IMG/VR virus record: IMGVR_UViG_3300029914_000116
Location: 1 to 27,040 of that record
DNA: 27,040 nucleotides
Reading direction: 5' to 3' (one strand)
Source: a virus
The first letter of the stretch is position 1; each line of letters begins with the position of its first letter. Shown here piece after piece: positions 7,015-14,453 of this stretch. The position numbers were made by a program, and so were the translations under genes. Below the pieces are notes generated by a model that made no database searches, was not told where the DNA came from, and worked only from the letters and a program-made list of their open reading frames with translations.

Positions 7015-8919
7015 GTGCCGTTTGATGGGGCTTGGACGCCGGAACATGCCGCTTCTGTCAAGGCGGCGTTCTACGAATTCCTAAACCACACGTGGGTCAA
7101 GTCCAAAGAAAAGGGCTGGATCATCCTTGGTGAAAATCTATATGGCGCCCAGACCACCGTCATAGAAGGGATATTCGACGGTCTGGGTAACGATATCCAC
7201 GACTTTAAGGTCCTGAAAAGCCGGCAGCTTGGCGTTTCAACCATTATCCGCGCGCTGATGGCATTTTGGACTGGGATATTCGACGTTACAGCCTCTCTGA
7301 TGTTTGACACATCGGCTCATTTGATGGAAGCCCGTCAAGAGCTAGTGGATATGATACAGAGGTTCCCGGCAAGCTACAATTTCCCGAAACTGATTGGAAA
7401 TAACCGGAACTTCCTGATCCTGGAGAACAAATCACGCATAAACCTGATAGCGGCCGGCGTCAAGGAAACCAAATCGTCTCAGACGCTCGGAACCGGCTCC
7501 GCTATATCAGTTTCGCACCGTTCCGAGTTGTGCAACTACGGCAATATCGTCGGCATGGAGACATTTCGCCATTCTTTGGCGAGGAAAAATCCAAACCGTT
7601 TGTTTGTCGATGAGAGCACGGCCAAGGGGCCGAATATTTGGCAAGAAATCTGGTATGAGGCGAAGGATGATCACCACGCAAAGTGCATTTTCTGCGGTTG
7701 GTGGTCGCATCCGGACCAGAAAATAGAGCAAGACGACCCCGATTTCCAGAAATACGGCATTCAACCGCTTTCGCCGCTCGAAAAGCAGAAGATACGGCAG
7801 GTTTACGAGCAATACGGCCACGAAATAACGGCCGAACAGCTTGCATGGATCAGGAAGGAGATGAATCCGACCGCTGATGCGGACGGTGACGCTGATCCTG
7901 ACTTCTCGGGCGACAATTCGCGGCTTGAACAGCAGCCTTGGACTGAGGAAGACGCGTTCCAGATGACGGGCGCGGTGTTCTTCGATCCCGAAGAACTGAC
8001 GAAGCAGATGAAGCTTCACGTCAGCCGCAAATACAAGACCTACCACTATACCGCCGGCATCGAGTTCAGCGACCTGCGTGTCTATCCTGCGCCCAACGCC
8101 AAGTCCGTGCAGCTCAAGGTGTGGGAGGAGCCGGTCGAGGATTCTGTCTACATTATCGCCACCGATGTTGCCTTCGGCCGCGCCGAGTTCAACAACCGGT
8201 CCTCGATCGAGGTGATGCGCGCCTACGCGGACGGGCTCGATCAGGTGGCCGAATACTGCTGGCCGCTGATCAACACCAAGCAATTGGCGTGGGTCATCGC
8301 CAGCCTGGAAGCGTGGTATGCCGGCGAGCGGTCGACTGTCTACCGGATTGTCGACATCAACGGCCCCGGCGAGGCCACGTTCCGGGAGTTGCAGGACTTG
8401 AAGCTTCAACTGCGGCACGGCTACTTCGGCTCGACGCTGACAGAGCGCGGCCTGCAGGACATCCAGCGCAACGTGCGGAATTACATCTACACCCGCACGG
8501 ACAGCATGGGACGCGGCCACGCGTGGCAGTTCAAGGCGCAGTCGCAGCTCAAGGTGGCGATCATGGAGCGCCTGCGCGACTTCGTGCAGAACGGCATGCT
8601 CCACATCCGATCGCAGGAGTCCTTGGATGAGATGCGGTGGATCACCCGCGAGGGCGACAAGATCGAGGCGCAGGGGACCAAGCAGGACGATCGGGTGTAT
8701 TCGCTTGCGATGGCGGTGCGTCACTGGGAAGAGAACGCGCGCCGTGCGCTGATCCAGGCCAAGCGGACTCGGGCGTTTGAAGAGGCGGCGCGGCGCATGA
8801 CGATCAAGGATCAGGTGACGTTGTATAATCAGAACCAGCTTGATAGCTTCATCAGCGGGCAGGTTGCGTCCCGGCGGCGTATGATGGCGGCGGCGCGGCG
8901 GCAGAGTTGGAGGGGTTGA
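7015..8919 (+). CDS. terL: Terminase large subunit (packaging ATPase and nuclease)
   Basis: GTG 7015 follows AGGCGG; 634 residues. The N-terminal ATPase has a deviant Walker A, KSRQLGVST (68-76), of the RQ-type seen in many terminases. Its Walker B region reads AISVSHRSELC, where SE replaces the usual DE. A CIFC pair (about 224-227) lies in the ATPase part. The C-terminal nuclease shows an Asp in IIATDVAFGR (D384) and QDDRVYSLAMAVRHW (D558/D559), the metal-binding acids of the RNase H-like nuclease. It cuts and pumps DNA into the prohead through the portal encoded two genes later. The first half is clearly AT-richer than the second (about 43% GC at 7381-7440 against about 67% at 8521-8580), suggesting a mosaic gene. 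No separate small terminase was recognised. Confidence 0.92.
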   Translation: MPFDGAWTPEHAASVKAAFYEFLNHTWVKSKEKGWIILGENLYGAQTTVIEGIFDGLGNDIHDFKVLKSRQLGVSTIIRALMAFWTGIFDVTASLMFDTSAHLMEARQELVDMIQRFPASYNFPKLIGNNRNFLILENKSRINLIAAGVKETKSSQTLGTGSAISVSHRSELCNYGNIVGMETFRHSLARKNPNRLFVDESTAKGPNIWQEIWYEAKDDHHAKCIFCGWWSHPDQKIEQDDPDFQKYGIQPLSPLEKQKIRQVYEQYGHEITAEQLAWIRKEMNPTADADGDADPDFSGDNSRLEQQPWTEEDAFQMTGAVFFDPEELTKQMKLHVSRKYKTYHYTAGIEFSDLRVYPAPNAKSVQLKVWEEPVEDSVYIIATDVAFGRAEFNNRSSIEVMRAYADGLDQVAEYCWPLINTKQLAWVIASLEAWYAGERSTVYRIVDINGPGEATFRELQDLKLQLRHGYFGSTLTERGLQDIQRNVRNYIYTRTDSMGRGHAWQFKAQSQLKVAIMERLRDFVQNGMLHIRSQESLDEMRWITREGDKIEAQGTKQDDRVYSLAMAVRHWEENARRALIQAKRTRAFEEAARRMTIKDQVTLYNQNQLDSFISGQVASRRRMMAAARRQSWRG

Positions 8920-9521
8920 TGCCCAGAGCACGCACTTACGAATGCCCGGGCACGGCGGCGCACCCGCCGCACCAGTTCACCTTTCTCCACCATCCATCGG
9001 TGGCGGCCGACCCCCTGCCGCGCTATTGCGGTGTGTGCGGCTATGATAGCCACGAGGAAGATGGCTACGACGAGGCTCTGACCTCGCCGCACATCGGGAA
9101 GTCCATCAAGATGACCGTGGACCAGATGCACCGTCAGATGGAGGACGGCGCGCAGTTCCGGGCTGACATCGCGCAGGAGAAGTTCGGGCTCGACAGCCAG
9201 GACGCGTCGATCATGAAGATGACGGACATGCGGGACGGCCTGCGCATGGGCGACACGTCGGATGCGAAGCTCGCTCCAAGCCCGGTGACCCAGGTCATGG
9301 ACGCGGCGCCGGTGGGTATGTTCGGTTTTCAGGGATCGGCCGGGCTGGGATACAGCGGCGCGGTGGCGGAGGGTCCGTTCCCGAACGCCGGCGCTAGGAC
9401 GCAGGCGATGGTCCGGCAGCACCACGCAAATTTCACCGCGACTTCCGGCCAGGTGGGGGCGACGACATCCTCAATGCCGGCGCTCGAAACCACATCGCCT
9501 AACTATCGGCGTCGTGTATGA
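8919..9521 (+). CDS. Hypothetical protein with N-terminal zinc-ribbon-like Cys/His cluster
   Basis: ATG 8919 shares a base with the terL stop (TGATG) and has GGAGGGG upstream; 200 residues. The N-terminus has one Cys in YECPG, a His-rich stretch, then YCGVCGYDSHEEDG, compatible with a small zinc ribbon. The C-terminal half is low-complexity, Gly/Ala/Thr/Ser-rich. It lies between terminase and portal, so a role in packaging or head assembly is plausible but unproven. Confidence 0.7.
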   Translation: MPRARTYECPGTAAHPPHQFTFLHHPSVAADPLPRYCGVCGYDSHEEDGYDEALTSPHIGKSIKMTVDQMHRQMEDGAQFRADIAQEKFGLDSQDASIMKMTDMRDGLRMGDTSDAKLAPSPVTQVMDAAPVGMFGFQGSAGLGYSGAVAEGPFPNAGARTQAMVRQHHANFTATSGQVGATTSSMPALETTSPNYRRRV

Positions 9522-9528
9522 TTGATGG

Positions 9529-11310
9529 ATGAGCGATAAAGCGAAAGTCCTAGACTTCCCGTCGAAAAAGTCCATGGCGTCGCGTCCCGACGCCTTCATG
9601 GAACTGCCGCAAGACAACAAGCTACTCGTCCGGCAGGTCATGGAGATCAACGAAATCTGCCGGTCGGATGTCGGCCAGCGCGCTGCCTATTATCGCCAGC
9701 TCAACATGATCGTGGAAAGCGGCAAGTCCGATGGGTCCCGATCGCTGATCAACCTGCTTTATAGCCTGATCGACCGGCTCGCGTCGCACCTGTTCTCGCC
9801 GACTGAAATCCGTTTCTCCATGGATTTCGAGAACGAATACCCGGAAGAAATCCTCAAGCGCGGCAACGTCGCGACCCGGCTCCTGGCGCGCTCATTCGAG
9901 CGGACGAACACCGACATCCTGTTCGCCCAGGGGGTGTTCGAGGCGCTGAAATACGGTTCATGCTTCCTGAAACAGTGGGTCACGCAGGACGGATCAGAGA
10001 AGCTTCCGACCTACCATTCCAGCCTCGTGATGCCATGGCAAATGGGGGTCTACAGGCCGGACACCAACTCCCTGGACGACCAGCCGGCGATGACCCAGAG
10101 CGTCACGCTGACGATGCCGGAAGTGTGGCGACGAATCTACCACATGCCGGACGCGCGGCAGTTGTTTGACCGGATCAAGCAGCATGCCGCGCCCGGCGCG
10201 ACGGACGTTGCGAACAGCTTTTTCCACCAGGTGCTGAACACCTCGCAGATCAACACCGGGGCCGGTGCGGCGTCGCGGCCGGTCCCCGGCGGCATCGTGC
10301 AACTGTCCACGGACCCGAACTATGGCGGCGTCGGCCCGTCCGGCGCGGCGCCGATAGCGGTGATGCACGAGACGTGGATGTGGGACGGCGACGATTACAC
10401 CACGATCCAGATCATCGAGCCTGACATCCTGATCGCGCCGCGGTGGAAGCGGTCCAACCTGCTGATATCGGGTCACCAGTGCGGTTTGCACCCGTTCACG
10501 TTGATCCAGGCCAACCCCACGTCGGGCAACCTGTGGGGGCGCAGCGAGATCGCCGACCTGATCAACCCGCAAGACTTCCTTGCCGAAACCGCGTCGGACA
10601 TTCGCCGGCTGTTCGGTCTGCAGGTCGACAAGCTCCTGGCGTTCTCAGGCGACGGGCTGACGGATGAGCTTTACGACCAGATGCGCCAGGCCGGGTATGC
10701 CAACCTCGGCCCGAGCGGAAGCGCCGTGGACCTGACGCCAAAGTTCCCGGCCGAGGCGTTACCGCTTCTGGAGAAGCTGATCCAGATCATTGAAATGATT
10801 AGCGGTTTTGACAACATGCTGTCGGGAAAGGGCGAGCCAGGCGTGCGCAGCGGCGTGCAGAGCAACCCAATGATGAAGGCGGCGGGTGCGCGTCTGAAGG
10901 ACCGGTCCTTGCTGATCGAGCGGCAGTGCGCCGCGGCGGGTGATCTGCGTTTGAGCATCATGGAGGCGAAGGACGGCCGAGCCTACTGGACCGATCCGAA
11001 GCACCCGAACGAGACGCAATTCCTTCTGGCCGACCTGCCGGAAGATCGGCGTGTGACGGTGGACGGCCACACCACGTCGCCGATCTTCGCCGACGATCAT
11101 CAGTCGCTCATCGTGGGCGGCCTGAAGCTGGGCATCATCGACCCCGAATCTGCCATCGAGATGCTGCCATTCCAGAATAGGGACATCATCCTGACGCGTC
11201 TGCGCGCCAAGGAAGAGAAGCAAGCGGCGCTGATGCAGCAGCTCCAGAAGCAGAACCCGGAGGAATACGCGAAAATCATCGAAAAACAGGCGTCGTCTAA
11301 GAGACGGTAG
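9529..11310 (+). CDS. Portal protein (head-tail connector)
   Basis: ATG 9529, 593 residues, no strong ribosome binding site. The call rests on size, position directly after terL and before scaffold and capsid, and sequence character: an N-terminal helical part with RSLINLLYSLIDRLASHLF, a stretch around GVFEALKYGSCFLKQWV, beta-rich middle with GWRSEI-like GRSEIADLINPQDF, a long helix around LPLLEKLIQIIEMISGFDN, and a charged helical C-terminus ending in KRR. These are typical of podovirus portals (T7 gp8-like or P22 gp1-like), which form the dodecameric DNA entry channel. Its stop codon lies inside an inverted repeat. Confidence 0.85.
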   Translation: MSDKAKVLDFPSKKSMASRPDAFMELPQDNKLLVRQVMEINEICRSDVGQRAAYYRQLNMIVESGKSDGSRSLINLLYSLIDRLASHLFSPTEIRFSMDFENEYPEEILKRGNVATRLLARSFERTNTDILFAQGVFEALKYGSCFLKQWVTQDGSEKLPTYHSSLVMPWQMGVYRPDTNSLDDQPAMTQSVTLTMPEVWRRIYHMPDARQLFDRIKQHAAPGATDVANSFFHQVLNTSQINTGAGAASRPVPGGIVQLSTDPNYGGVGPSGAAPIAVMHETWMWDGDDYTTIQIIEPDILIAPRWKRSNLLISGHQCGLHPFTLIQANPTSGNLWGRSEIADLINPQDFLAETASDIRRLFGLQVDKLLAFSGDGLTDELYDQMRQAGYANLGPSGSAVDLTPKFPAEALPLLEKLIQIIEMISGFDNMLSGKGEPGVRSGVQSNPMMKAAGARLKDRSLLIERQCAAAGDLRLSIMEAKDGRAYWTDPKHPNETQFLLADLPEDRRVTVDGHTTSPIFADDHQSLIVGGLKLGIIDPESAIEMLPFQNRDIILTRLRAKEEKQAALMQQLQKQNPEEYAKIIEKQASSKRR

Positions 11311-11319
11311 TTGACCGTC
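11303..11319 (+). other. Inverted repeat around the portal stop codon
   Basis: GACGGT (11303-11308) and ACCGTC (11314-11319) form a perfect 6-bp stem with a 5-base loop AGTTG. The portal stop codon TAG (11308-11310) sits at the stem-loop boundary. There is no T-run, so it is not a standard intrinsic terminator. Confidence 0.6.
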
Positions 11320-11323
11320 AAAG

Positions 11324-11342
11324 ATACGTCTGTTAGACGTAT
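11324..11342 (+). other. Perfect 8-bp inverted repeat (possible hairpin or operator)
   Basis: ATACGTCT (11324-11331), loop GTT, AGACGTAT (11335-11342). The arms match perfectly. It follows directly on the hairpin at the portal stop. No T-run follows, so it may be an RNA stability or processing element, or a dyad bound by a protein. Confidence 0.6.
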
Positions 11343-11346
11343 TCAA

Positions 11347-11421
11347 GCCGGGCGGGATACGGAGCGCTGTGTGGGGATAAGAGACCTCCCCTCTCTCCGC
11401 TTCACACAGCGTCCGCCCGGC
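11347..11421 (+). ncRNA. Putative structured RNA element: long two-part stem upstream of a small basic gene
   Basis: GCCGGGCGG (11347-11355) pairs with CCGCCCGGC (11413-11421), 9 of 9. After an asymmetric 9-base bulge, CGCTGTGTG (11365-11373) pairs with CACACAGCG (11403-11411), again 9 of 9. The apical part can also pair GGGGA (11373-11377) with TCCCC (11387-11391), or CGGAG (11360-11364) with CTCCG (11395-11399), so alternative folds exist. The loop is pyrimidine-rich (ACCTCCCCTCTCTCC) and could pair with the GGGGGG ribosome binding site just downstream. No open frame uses it. Either a cis-acting regulator of the gene at 11441, a transcript processing site or a small RNA; the role is inference, the pairing is seen. 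Confidence 0.5.
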
Positions 11422-11440
11422 GCATTCAGGGGGGTTAGAA

Positions 11441-11596
11441 ATGTCGGTCACGAAGAAAAAGGCGAGCAAAAGCAGCAGCAAGCCCATGGGCCGCCCAAAG
11501 GGTGGTTTGGACAGCAGGCTGAACAGCCCCAAGGCAATTCGCCGCCAGAGTAACAAGCGTCTGTCCGGGCTCCGTGCGCTGGCGATAGCGTTTTGA
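11441..11596 (+). CDS. Small Lys/Arg-rich protein
   Basis: ATG 11441 is preceded by AGGGGGG at about 11428-11434; 51 residues. The N-terminus is Lys/Ser-rich (KKKASKSSSK), then MGRPKGG, then an Arg-rich helix ending in LRALAIAF. The charge suggests nucleic-acid or acidic-surface binding; GRPKGG resembles an AT-hook core, but a single short match is weak. The next gene's TTG overlaps its stop (TTGA). Placement between portal and capsid genes fits a small head-module protein. Confidence 0.6.
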   Translation: MSVTKKKASKSSSKPMGRPKGGLDSRLNSPKAIRRQSNKRLSGLRALAIAF

Positions 11597-11778
11597 CTGA
11601 TACCGCAACCCTCGATATCGCCACTCTGGCGTGCCAAGTCTGCGGAGGCGGGTGGTTTGCATGCTCGCCCGGCACGGTCGCTGAGGATCAAGAGCATGGT
11701 AATTTGTTCAAGTTAAAGCCGGCACCCGAAGTTCCCATGCAGGTTTGGTGCCTCGACTGCTGGCCGCTCAGGAAATAA
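11593..11778 (+). CDS. Small protein with two CxxC pairs (zinc-binding candidate)
   Basis: TTG 11593 overlaps the stop of the previous gene by 4 bases (TTGA); 61 residues. CQVC near residue 14 and CLDC near residue 54 are two CxxC knuckles that together could coordinate one zinc, with a third Cys in FACSPG. No Shine-Dalgarno is visible, so translation would depend on coupling. Family unknown. Confidence 0.5.
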   Translation: MTDTATLDIATLACQVCGGGWFACSPGTVAEDQEHGNLFKLKPAPEVPMQVWCLDCWPLRK

Positions 11779-12022
11779 CAGTTGGTTGGAGCCGATTTGA
11801 CCGGCGCCGATCGGACGCCGCTACATGGCCATCCTCGCTAAGCGAACGGCTCCGAACGTACACGGCCGTTGCGGTGCGCAAACCGGGCTCCGTAAAACCA
11901 TTGCGGAAAGGATGGCCGCCGATCGCTATGGAAGAGGGAAACCAAAACGATGCCCATACCAGCCGAAGCCGATCACCACATCGTATGCGAATGCCGAAGC
12001 CTGTCCAGTTTCACTTAGGAAT
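11779..12022. other. Gap between the forward genes and the reverse cassette; at most a doubtful ORF
   Basis: A + strand frame opens at ATG 11825 and has some protein-like content (RCGAQTG, KRCPYQPKP), but it has no good ribosome binding site and runs about 200 bases antisense into the glycosyltransferase gene before stopping at 12226. A 32-codon frame starts at 11938 and a 22-codon one at 11950. None is convincing. Short dyads such as GACC-AAT-GGTC (12034-12044) lie at the convergent end, but no T-run terminator is seen. It may be degraded gene remnant. Confidence 0.35.
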
Positions 12023-12727
12023 CTAGGCGGTCGGACCAATGGTCGAGTCATCCATAGTGGTCACCACGAGCGGTGGAATGCAAACAAACGCGTTCATCAT
12101 CGGGTAGAAAGCGTTCATCATCACGTCCACGCCGACGTTCAGCACCTGCGTTTCCCCCATGTCGGGAAACTGGATCACCACATCCTGCGTGATGGCGTCT
12201 TGCCGGCGCAAGAACTTCGCCCCTGACGGCGAAATCGCATACCCGACCGTCCCCCATGCCCGATATAGCTTCGAGGCATTCGCCGCGAGCCGGCAGTTCT
12301 GGTAGCGATCGATGTGCCGGCGCAGCTCGCCAAGCTCGCACTGCATGCCGCCCCAGGCGCCAGGGACCATATCAAACATCAGGAGCGCGTTGAAATTCCA
12401 TCCCCACAGGATGATGTCCCAGTCCTTGGGGAGCGATTCCAAGACCTTCCGGTGCGCGCCCATGAACGACAGATGCACGATCGCGTCGTCCTCAAAGATT
12501 GTCATCGGCCGGCCTGCCTCGATCACCTCATCCCAGAACGCCATGTGCGACAGGAGACACCCGAGCGCGCCGTCTGAATGCTTCAGCGACGGGTAACGTA
12601 AGCGGTCCACTGTTTGACCGTCGACCGCGGTCTGCACGACGCATGGGACATGCGGGTTGCGGGAATGGAATAGCTCCAGGCGATGGGGGGTCCGTTCCAG
12701 GCTGAGAACGCGCAGGTCTTCCATCAT
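12023..12727 (-). CDS. Glycosyltransferase family 25-like (LPS/surface glycan)
   Basis: On the reverse strand from ATG at 12727 (a second ATG follows directly) to TAG at 12023-12025; 234 residues. The ATG overlaps the stop of the HTH gene (ATGA), with AGGA about 9 bases upstream. The family signature is clear: GCLLSHMAFWDEVIEAG (about 56-72) followed by TIFEDDAIVH, with EDD at 79-81, the nucleotide-sugar/metal motif. GT25 enzymes typically add hexoses to lipooligosaccharide cores. A reverse-strand cargo gene in the head module looks like a moron that could change host surface glycans during lysogeny or infection. Family confident; acceptor and timing are inference. Confidence 0.82.
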   Translation of the reverse strand: MMEDLRVLSLERTPHRLELFHSRNPHVPCVVQTAVDGQTVDRLRYPSLKHSDGALGCLLSHMAFWDEVIEAGRPMTIFEDDAIVHLSFMGAHRKVLESLPKDWDIILWGWNFNALLMFDMVPGAWGGMQCELGELRRHIDRYQNCRLAANASKLYRAWGTVGYAISPSGAKFLRRQDAITQDVVIQFPDMGETQVLNVGVDVMMNAFYPMMNAFVCIPPLVVTTMDDSTIGPTA

Positions 12728-12921
12728 TCTATCACGTCCTGTGATGCCCATTCGGTGAATGCCTCGATCGGCAGGAGCCATTTGCGGCCGATCCGTCGAT
12801 GCGGCGGCGGGTTGGGGCCGCGCAGGCGGGTATAAAGCGTCGTCAACGACACCCCGACCATGGCCGCGCCCTGCTTCGGGCTGAGATATTTCGGGATGTC
12901 GATATCCAGCGGTTCGGCCAT
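12724..12921 (-). CDS. Excisionase/AlpA-like helix-turn-helix DNA-binding protein
   Basis: Reverse strand, ATG at 12921 (a GTG at 12924 directly precedes it and is also possible); 65 residues. YLSPKQGAAMVGVSLTTLY (12-30) is a MerR/excisionase-type helix-turn-helix, followed by a Pro-rich turn and the wing HRRIGRKWLLP, then an amphipathic helix. This matches the helix-turn-helix family 17 (excisionase-like) plan. It is coupled to the GT25 gene downstream (ATGA), so it may regulate that pair, or be a remnant of an integrase/excisionase module; no integrase is adjacent. No clear promoter was identified upstream. Confidence 0.8.
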   Translation of the reverse strand: MAEPLDIDIPKYLSPKQGAAMVGVSLTTLYTRLRGPNPPPHRRIGRKWLLPIEAFTEWASQDVIE

Positions 12922-13107
12922 CACACGCTTTTACCAACGCGATCAAAGCGCGCCTAGCGAAATAAGCGAACGCCGCCATTGCGCCGCGCGCGCGTGTAAG
13001 CGCTGACTGCGGCGCCCGGACTTAACTGTCTCCCGAGTCAGAAATGACCCGAGTGGCGGCGATAACGAGGAGCGTTCGGGCATCGTGTCACTATTCAGGA
13101 GATCGCT
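12922..13107. promoter_or_regulatory. Divergent intergenic region, probable regulatory DNA of the reverse cassette
   Basis: This gap separates divergent genes and must contain the start of the reverse transcript if that cassette has its own promoter. Visible structure: a tandem AGCGAA-ATA-AGCGAA at about 12955-12969, a GC-alternating run near 12985, and a CCCGAGT direct repeat at 13033-13055. I could not fit a convincing -35/-10 pair on either strand. Confidence 0.35.
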
Positions 13108-13167
13108 ATGATTAAGGAAATTGGCGCTCGCGACCGTCGTCCCAAGGGCCGCGGCCGGAAGCACTAA
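13108..13167 (+). CDS. Tiny Arg/Lys-rich ORF (19 aa)
   Basis: ATG 13108 is preceded by CAGGAG (13097-13102) at good spacing and ends at TAA 13165-13167. The peptide, MIKEIGARDRRPKGRGRKH, is strongly basic. The good ribosome binding site and head-gene context favour translation, but at this length coding cannot be proven from one sequence. Confidence 0.4.
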   Translation: MIKEIGARDRRPKGRGRKH

Positions 13168-13168
13168 T

Positions 13169-13210
13169 ATGATCCGCTTCAGGAATATGAAGCGCGGTCG
13201 TCGGATGTAG
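13169..13210 (+). CDS. Tiny Arg-rich ORF (13 aa)
   Basis: ATG 13169 lies one base after the previous stop and reads MIRFRNMKRGRRM to TAG 13208-13210. It would need re-initiation from the preceding tiny ORF. Very short; listed because it shares the strongly basic character and sits in tandem. Confidence 0.25.
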   Translation: MIRFRNMKRGRRM

Positions 13211-13219
13211 TCCAGAGCC

Positions 13220-13657
13220 ATGCCGATTCCGGGCGAAGCCCCGCCGACACCACCGCCTGAAGCTCCCGGTGCCGCCGCACCGCCTGGAGGAGCGCCAACG
13301 CCGGGTCAGCCGCCTATCGGCTCCTCCCCTGCAACGGCGCCGACCCAGAACCTCGGCCACGCGGCGCAGGGTATTCAGATCGTCGGGATGCTCCTGAACG
13401 GCATGGCAATGGCTATTGCCAAAGTCGGCGCGTCTACGCCGGTCGGCCAAGCGCTGTCGAAAGCCTTGGTCGATATCGGCAAGCACGTGCCGCCTGGCAG
13501 CAGCACGCCGCAAGGCGAGCAGAACGCCATGCAGGCGATGATGCAAAAGAAAATGCAAATGGCGCCGCAGATGGCCGCCATGGGTGCGCAAGGTCCGCGC
13601 CCCCCGATGCCGGGAGCCCCGCCGGGCGCTGGCGCACCTCCACCGATGGCAGGGTAA
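13220..13657 (+). CDS. Pro/Ala/Gly/Met-rich phage protein
   Basis: ATG 13220 to TAA 13657, 145 residues; only a weak ribosome binding site. The first 40 residues are Pro/Ala-rich low complexity, the centre (about 50-95) is a hydrophobic-amphipathic helical segment (AAQGIQIVGMLLNGMAMAI...VGQALSKALVDIGKHVP), followed by a Met/Gln-rich helix and a Pro/Gly tail. Such proteins are common between portal and scaffold genes in alphaproteobacterial and related podoviruses; the role is unknown. Confidence 0.7.
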   Translation: MPIPGEAPPTPPPEAPGAAAPPGGAPTPGQPPIGSSPATAPTQNLGHAAQGIQIVGMLLNGMAMAIAKVGASTPVGQALSKALVDIGKHVPPGSSTPQGEQNAMQAMMQKKMQMAPQMAAMGAQGPRPPMPGAPPGAGAPPPMAG

Positions 13658-13666
13658 GGTATTCAA

Positions 13667-13840
13667 ATGCCGAATATTTTCCAGGACAACACAAAGTCTA
13701 TCCCCAAGTCTGACGCGCAGATCGTCCGCGTGAACATGGAAGAGCTGGAGATCGGCGGCCGGAAGTCGCACCTGCCGGGCGGCTCGAAGGCGACCGACAT
13801 GAGCATCAGCCACGTCCCGAACGCCGGATCGAAGACCTAA
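13667..13840 (+). CDS. Small hypothetical head-module protein
   Basis: ATG 13667 with AAGG at 13656-13659; 57 residues, stop TAA 13838-13840, 3 bases before the scaffold gene. The composition is ordinary and protein-like (VRVNMEELEIGGRKSHLPGG), not repetitive. It is placed as a small protein between the Pro-rich protein and scaffold; function unknown. Confidence 0.65.
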   Translation: MPNIFQDNTKSIPKSDAQIVRVNMEELEIGGRKSHLPGGSKATDMSISHVPNAGSKT

Positions 13841-13843
13841 TCC

Positions 13844-14437
13844 ATGGCGGTTCGCGAGGTAGACGAGTCCGAATTCCTGAACGCGCAGGCCGTTGTCGCC
13901 GCCGTCAACAAGATGATGGGCGACAAGGACGCGCGCAAGCTTCTGCTCCAGGCGCGGAAGAAATCCGACCCGAGCGCGGTTATCCCGGAGCTTGACGCGG
14001 CCGAGCCCGTCAATGCGCAGGTCAACGAAATCCGCGCGATGCTCGCCGAGGAAAAGGCAGCACGCGAGGCTGAGAAAGCCGAGCGCGCCCAGGCCGCCCA
14101 GGTTGCCGAGTTCACCCGCTCATGGGAGCGGCAAAAGAACACGCTGCGCCAGGCGGGATGGCGGGATGACGGGATCGACGCAATCGAGAAGATGGCGCAG
14201 GACCGCGGTATCCCCGACCTCGAAGCCGCTGCCGCGCTGTTTGAAAAGCTGCACCCGCCGGCCGAGCCGGTCCAGCCGAACGGTCATGGCTCGTGGGGCT
14301 TCTTCGATGGCAACGCGGAAGACGACACGTTCATCAAGTCAATGATCGCTTCGAAGGGCGATGACGAAGGCGCGCTCGATCGGGAGATCAAGGCGACACT
14401 GAAGGATTTTCGGAGCCAAACGGGCGCCAGGCGCTGA
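13844..14437 (+). CDS. Probable scaffolding protein
   Basis: ATG 13844 to TGA 14437, 197 residues, directly before the major capsid gene. It is highly charged and helical, with a coiled-coil stretch around EEKAAREAEKAERAQAAQ (about residues 68-85) and an acidic, Gly-containing C-terminus ending in a basic helix (KATLKDFRSQTGARR). A helical protein with basic C-terminus just before capsid is typical of podovirus scaffolds, which guide capsid assembly and then leave the prohead. The assignment rests on position and composition, not on a conserved motif. Confidence 0.7.
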   Translation: MAVREVDESEFLNAQAVVAAVNKMMGDKDARKLLLQARKKSDPSAVIPELDAAEPVNAQVNEIRAMLAEEKAAREAEKAERAQAAQVAEFTRSWERQKNTLRQAGWRDDGIDAIEKMAQDRGIPDLEAAAALFEKLHPPAEPVQPNGHGSWGFFDGNAEDDTFIKSMIASKGDDEGALDREIKATLKDFRSQTGARR

Positions 14438-14453
14438 GTAGGAGTGTAGAGAC

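Noticed and set aside
7507-8931. Long reverse-strand ORF (474 codons)
   Set aside because: Antisense to the second half of terL, whose motifs are clear; Arg/Leu-rich shadow frame.
11303-11421. Intrinsic terminator after the portal gene
   Set aside because: Strong stems are present but none is followed by a T-run.
11825-12226. Forward ORF of 133 codons
   Set aside because: Overlaps the GT25 gene antisense for about 200 bases; His/Arg-rich in the overlap and no good ribosome binding site.
12943-13221. Reverse-strand ORF of 92 codons upstream of the HTH gene
   Set aside because: Covers the intergenic region and the tiny basic ORFs antisense, no ribosome binding site or motif seen; cannot be supported.
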